A DNA stretch of 64,000 nucleotides, taken from positions 13,209,350 to 13,273,349 of the forward strand of contig OY987271.1 of the NCBI GenBank assembly GCA_963920665.1, in the 5' to 3' direction. Below the pieces are notes generated by a model, which saw only the letters and a list, made by a program, of their open reading frames with translations, was not told the DNA's origin and did not search any database. Source of the DNA: Straminergon stramineum (taxonomy: Eukaryota > Streptophyta > Bryopsida > Hypnales > Calliergonaceae). Shown piece after piece: positions 60,232 through 64,000 of the stretch; the stretch's first letter is position 1, and each line of letters opens with the position of its first letter. The position numbers and the translations under genes are program-made.

Positions 60232-60952
60232 TGTAACTTAAAAATCACAAAGGAACTTTTAAACAAACAAATATATGCTTATTAATAAGAAGGTTTCTAC
60301 AAGAGCTCAAACCACCCAACCATAGAGAGATCAATCTCCAAAAGATAGTCTCCTCACCCCCGAGCTCTTCTTATATACTAGAGACTATCAATAAAGACTA
60401 TTAGTCTTTAAAATAGACTAAAACTTCTTTTCTATCTTTAGACTTCTTTCTATCTTTAGCTTTCTATTCTTGGTTCCATCTAAAATCATCCATTAAGGTA
60501 AAAGTCTTAGTTGTACTTCTCTAGATCATATCTCATGCAATCTATTTCTTATCCACATCTTGATCTTCTACTTGGAGTTATCTAACTCCAAGTTCCATCA
60601 CACTTATCATCTTCTGGGAATTGTCTAAATCCAGTGCACTAATCATCCAAGTAGAATTGTCTAATTCCATTGCATAAATCTATCATCTAGAGATATTTAT
60701 CTCCAAGCACTCCAGTATCATTGTCATCCAACTGGAGTTGTTTAACTCTAGCACACAAATCCACCATTTGGAGAAATCTATCTCCAAGCAATCTCTCCTT
60801 ATCCACTAGTGCACATTTCATCATGGATTAGTTTATCCATCAATGCATTGATCCATTAAAGGCCATGACATGAAGGTCATGACACAATCATCAAAATGAT
60901 CTCATCCATCAATGCATTCATCCATAAAAGGGTTGTGACAAGGGTCATGACA
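60232..60952 (-). mobile_element. Putative LTR (minus) with hairpin tandem array
   Basis: On the minus strand it begins TGTCATGACCC and ends near TTACA. A TATATAAG box (complement near 60,373-60,380) is preceded by an array of about six units (60,573-60,810). No matching flanking duplication (CGGCT and AGCAT) and no second copy, so the call rests on layout alone. Confidence 0.35.
60560..60810. repeat. Tandem array of ~36-45 bp units, each with a small palindrome
   Basis: Units begin at 60,573, 60,615, 60,652, 60,688, 60,733 and 60,769. Each has the form TGGAGTTrTCTAACTCCA or a variant in which both arms changed together (GAATTGTCTAATTC; GAGATATTTATCTC; GGAGAAATCTATCTCC). Linkers contain AATCATC or ATCATC. 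Confidence 0.55.
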
Positions 60953-61130
60953 AGCATTTTCAATTGAGAATGGGAGACATAGATAGTAAATCCCGAAGCA
61001 CATGGCAAAGATTCATGAGAAATGCAAACTCAATATATTATTTACAAAAGATTGTAGCATACAAAATGAGGACTATACAGAATACTATCTCACATTTAGA
61101 GCGACTCTAAGAGACAACATACTTCCTACG

Positions 61131-61566
61131 TCAGCCTCGCTCTATGACTACACCTATTCCAGGAAGTTCATATCTAGAACCCGTGACCTTCGAGGACTCT
61201 CTCATCCCATCTATCAGGTCGTCTACCTTGTAGTCCCTGTCTCGCAATGGGTTCAAGCCAATCCGATTGTCCTTGACATATCTCAACATTTGGCTTGGTT
61301 AGCAATTCGAATCTAGACATTGGAGCCATGGTAGAAGTTCCCCCATGAGAATGTCGTCCCTCCGATTTTGGTGTTTCCAAGTGTCAAGGAATATGGCATT
61401 TCCATTCTCATTACAGACACTCTTGTTTGGAGAGTCATCAATGAGAAGAGTATTATCCGAAGTGAAGGACGTGCCCTTACTAGGATTGGTGAACAAGGTC
61501 TCGGAGAGCACTTTCATACAATGCACTTGCTCACCAAGATGAAAGAACTTCCCCGGAGAGTAGGGT
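61131..61566 (-). pseudogene. Fragment of an FCP1/NIF-type phosphatase domain
   Basis: Minus strand, one frame with a TAA at 61,299-61,301. The first part has NTLLIDDSPNKS, the later acidic motif of the FCP1-homology (HAD-type) phosphatase fold, then NAIFLDTW, and ILMGELLPWLQCLDS, as in C-terminal halves of plant NLI-interacting-factor-like proteins. After the stop the frame continues with QMLRYVKDNRIGLNPL, which also fits the family. The nucleophile motif DxDxT is absent, so only the C-terminal half is here. It may be a transduplicated exon or a gene relic. The upstream end reads ACTAG then CAACCC, compatible with a 3' splice site. Confidence 0.5.
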
Positions 61567-63048
61567 TGCTAGTGTGTGAGCCTGTTAGCGTGAGCTTGTG
61601 AGCGGGAAAAAAAGAAGTGGAAAAACCTAGTGAGGTACCCATGCCCGTGGATATAACTATGACCGTGAATGCACAAAATATTGAATTCCCAAATAGTTAA
61701 TTCATTGTTTTCTCAATTTTTGAGTGACTCGTGAATTTAAGGAAAAAACATGCTTTGACATTTGCATTTGGTTTAGGGTTTAGGATATTTTGTATACGCA
61801 CTTGTTTGTCACTTGCTCATACCATTTTAGTTTTGGTAAGACACTTCATTTCCTTATACTATTCTTTTTGCTTATTCTAATTTTTTTCATCCCATTGCTT
61901 ATTCTAATTTTCCTGCCACACCCTATTTTTTTATGAGGACTACGGTGTTGTAATGATTTTTTGAACCCCTCACTACTCGAAAGTGGTGTCCAATCAAACA
62001 GAAAACCAACAACTGTTTGTTGATCTAGGTAGTTGTGGACAATAACTGGAAAGGTCAACAAAGTCTATTGCAAATGTCTTTTTCATTTTGTTGATCTAAA
62101 TAATGTGCAATGCGAATTAAAAAAAAAGGTTTATATAGAGGTATTGCTAACGTGGTGTTCCATTATGCATGGATATTGCATTGATTGTACTATGAATTCT
62201 TTTAACTGCAAGGTGATTTTTTTTACTCTAAAGCTTGCATATTGAAAATAAAAGCTTTGTTCACACTTGTCCTTCACTGTGTACGATTTTGTTGTGAAAG
62301 GTACTGGCTTAATTTTCAGTTCCTAATACAGAGTTTGTCGTCTCCATAGAACATATATGTCGGTTTACGGTATATTTGTACTATGAAATAGACAAGTACA
62401 TACCATCCTACTCTACTATGCCTAGCCCTTGCCTAGTCCTATTGAACACCACTCCAACCTTTAGGTGGAATGACCTACAATAGAATGAATGTAATATTCT
62501 ACTAGTAAAGAAAGAATGCTACAATTAAAAGCTGAATTAAAGAAGATCTTGAAACTTGAAGATTTTTTGTGCACTTGATTTCCGGTCGGAGATGAAAGTG
62601 TATAGCTTCATTCCTCTCAATCCCTACTCCCACTGTATCTTGAAATCAATGCATCATTCAGTACCTTGTAATGAAAACACAATCTTGGAGACTATATTGC
62701 ACAGATAGAAGAAAATAGGTGGATTGTAACGTCACCAGCGATTCATGTTCATTCATGCAGTGAGCCCTCTACATGGGGTTACACATTTCCAATGGTTAAA
62801 TCTTAAGACTTTTGGCCAACTTTGATTTGTACAACATGGAATACAATGAAGGGAAATCAAATGTGATGTCTGTGTTCACTACGTCAATGTAACACTTCCT
62901 TCACTAAGCACTAGAGACATAAACTTTCATACTTCAAAACCCCACAAATTATATTTTATTGATCTCATCAATAAAATCGAAATTGGATAGAAGCCACCTT
63001 ATAATCAAATTTGGATCTTAGGTTGACACTATGTATACTAGGACTAAC
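61567..63048. other. Non-coding stretch
   Basis: No supported gene. The part after 62,560 is less repetitive and slightly richer in GC. Confidence 0.35.
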
Positions 63049-63233
63049 CTCGTGACATGAGTGACAACGAATGATCCAAAGTTTGTGCATTGCAAAAGCT
63101 TTATAGTAGGATCAAGGAGCGGAATGTCATTGATACCTGATCCGGTGAAGGGTTTACGAAGAGCATCCACCACACAGCTGACTCTCACCTCAAGTTTTTC
63201 CGATCTATGGCAAAAGCCTTGATCAAACGAATC
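63049..63233 (-). CDS. Possible internal exon, unrecognised
   Basis: Open on the minus strand, with TTTTCCCCTGAAG before it (3' splice-like) and GAGGTTAGT at its end (5' splice-like). The peptide includes KLEVRVSCVVDALRKPF and GINDIPLLDPTIKLLQC, which looks protein-like. No family recognised and no companion exon found. Confidence 0.25.
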
Positions 63234-63578
63234 CTTCAGGGGAAAATAAATTGATTGACCTATAGTCCTACATGTCAATATTCGATTTATTACTGATAAT
63301 TCAACAACAAAAAACAATTGAATGATAAGAGGAAAAGAGGAAAAGAGGAAAACTCATATTCAATTAATTGGCTAATTCCAATTATGTGAAAATGGCGCAA
63401 TAGAAGTTCAATTCCTCTATTGAAGCCTTGGATGTATACTTGGGTTACAACTCAGAGCTCTCGTTCACTTTCATGTCACAACTTTAGCGTATTGGGAAAT
63501 TTCATTAAAAGGCGGTATAACGTATATCATTTTACCATTCATCTCTAGGGCTCGTATAGATTTCAAACCGCACAGTCT

Positions 63579-64000
63579 CACTAGTAGAAAAAAGGCTATA
63601 AATGACTAGAGTTGATGACTACAAACCCAGTCATTTAGGACACTTATAACTAAACTACGACTGAAGTTTGATTTAGGGTTTGAGTCATTTTGGACAAGTC
63701 ATTTCGGACATTGTAGTCATTTATTTGTAATGATTTATTTCTCATTGAATTGATGATGTGGAAGTTCGTTAGTATGTGATTATATGGGGTAGTTGACCTA
63801 GCAAGCATAATTGATGACATGGTCTCTACACGTAGAGGTTTTGGGTTGGTTGGTTTTGGAATGATGTGGCGAGCTTTGATAGCCCGATTCAGTTGAAGTA
63901 GAAAATTTTAGATCATTTGTTAGTCATTTTGTAGTTTGATTTTGGCTATACCAGTCATACTTGAGTCATTTTTGAGTTCGGTGAAGTCATTTAGAAAGGT
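63579..64000 (+). mobile_element. CACTA (En/Spm) transposon terminus, runs out of window
   Basis: CACTAGTAGAAAAAAGGCTA at 63,579 is a typical plant CACTA terminal inverted repeat. It is followed by at least seven GTCATTT-type words within 420 bp (CAGTCATTTAGGA, GAGTCATTTTGGA, AAGTCATTTCGGA and so on), the subterminal repeats that the transposase is known to bind in this superfamily. The preceding TCT may be the 3-bp target duplication. The body lies beyond the window. Confidence 0.75.

Overview
This window looks like AT-rich, repeat-dominated nuclear DNA of a land plant. The evidence is a spliced nepenthesin-type aspartic protease gene with GT-AG introns, a plant-style hAT transposase relic, a CACTA terminus, Gypsy-style solo LTRs beginning TGTCAC/TGTGAC, and small inverted-repeat elements. 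The species cannot be fixed from sequence alone. The odd kinase family (NDLSPxNIL and CDWG instead of HRD/DFG) and the RING/coiled-coil family make me lean to a non-flowering plant such as a bryophyte or fern, but that is a guess from recollection and not a result.

Layout. 1-1,160 is an LTR-like repeat whose inverted partner lies at 55,718-56,890. From 1.7 to 27 kb runs a graveyard of gene-like loci. Three are collinear relatives of one protein family (2.3-4.6 kb plus strand with a RING-H2 finger; 5.96-7.44 kb minus; 18.3-19.9 kb plus). One is a kinase (9.1-12.0 kb, minus) split by a solo LTR, one an hAT transposase (21.3-24.6 kb, plus), and one an unrecognised ~459-codon gene (25.7-27.1 kb, minus). 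All carry premature stops. Five of the six have the same kind of GC-rich short-repeat leader (consensus near CCCGCAGTCGCCC) on their 5' side and in their own orientation. Three solo LTRs of about 1.3 kb (9,786; 13,985; 16,309) sit among them, each with a recognisable 5-bp target duplication.

27-31 kb is mostly AT-rich with no secure gene. 31.5-33.5 kb is a degraded acidic, coiled-coil-like ORF, interrupted by eight stops, none of them TAA. 35-46 kb is dominated by non-coding inverted-repeat elements: a TTAACCCCTAAA-ended family with several copies, a 737-bp element with 21-bp ends and a 4-bp duplication, and a 294-bp hairpin element. A small LYRM7/MZM1-like pseudogene lies at 41.3-41.6 kb.

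The only gene I consider intact is the aspartic protease at 48,008-50,791 (four exons, 484 codons, signal peptide, both catalytic aspartates). From 50.8 kb to the end there are more repeats, two doubtful ORFs (59.2-60.2 kb), a putative LTR with an unusual hairpin-bearing tandem array (60.2-60.95 kb), a broken fragment of an FCP1/NIF-type phosphatase (61.1-61.6 kb) and the start of a CACTA transposon at 63,579. No tRNA, rRNA, CRISPR or bacterial-type operon was seen, and no convincing reverse transcriptase or integrase ORF.
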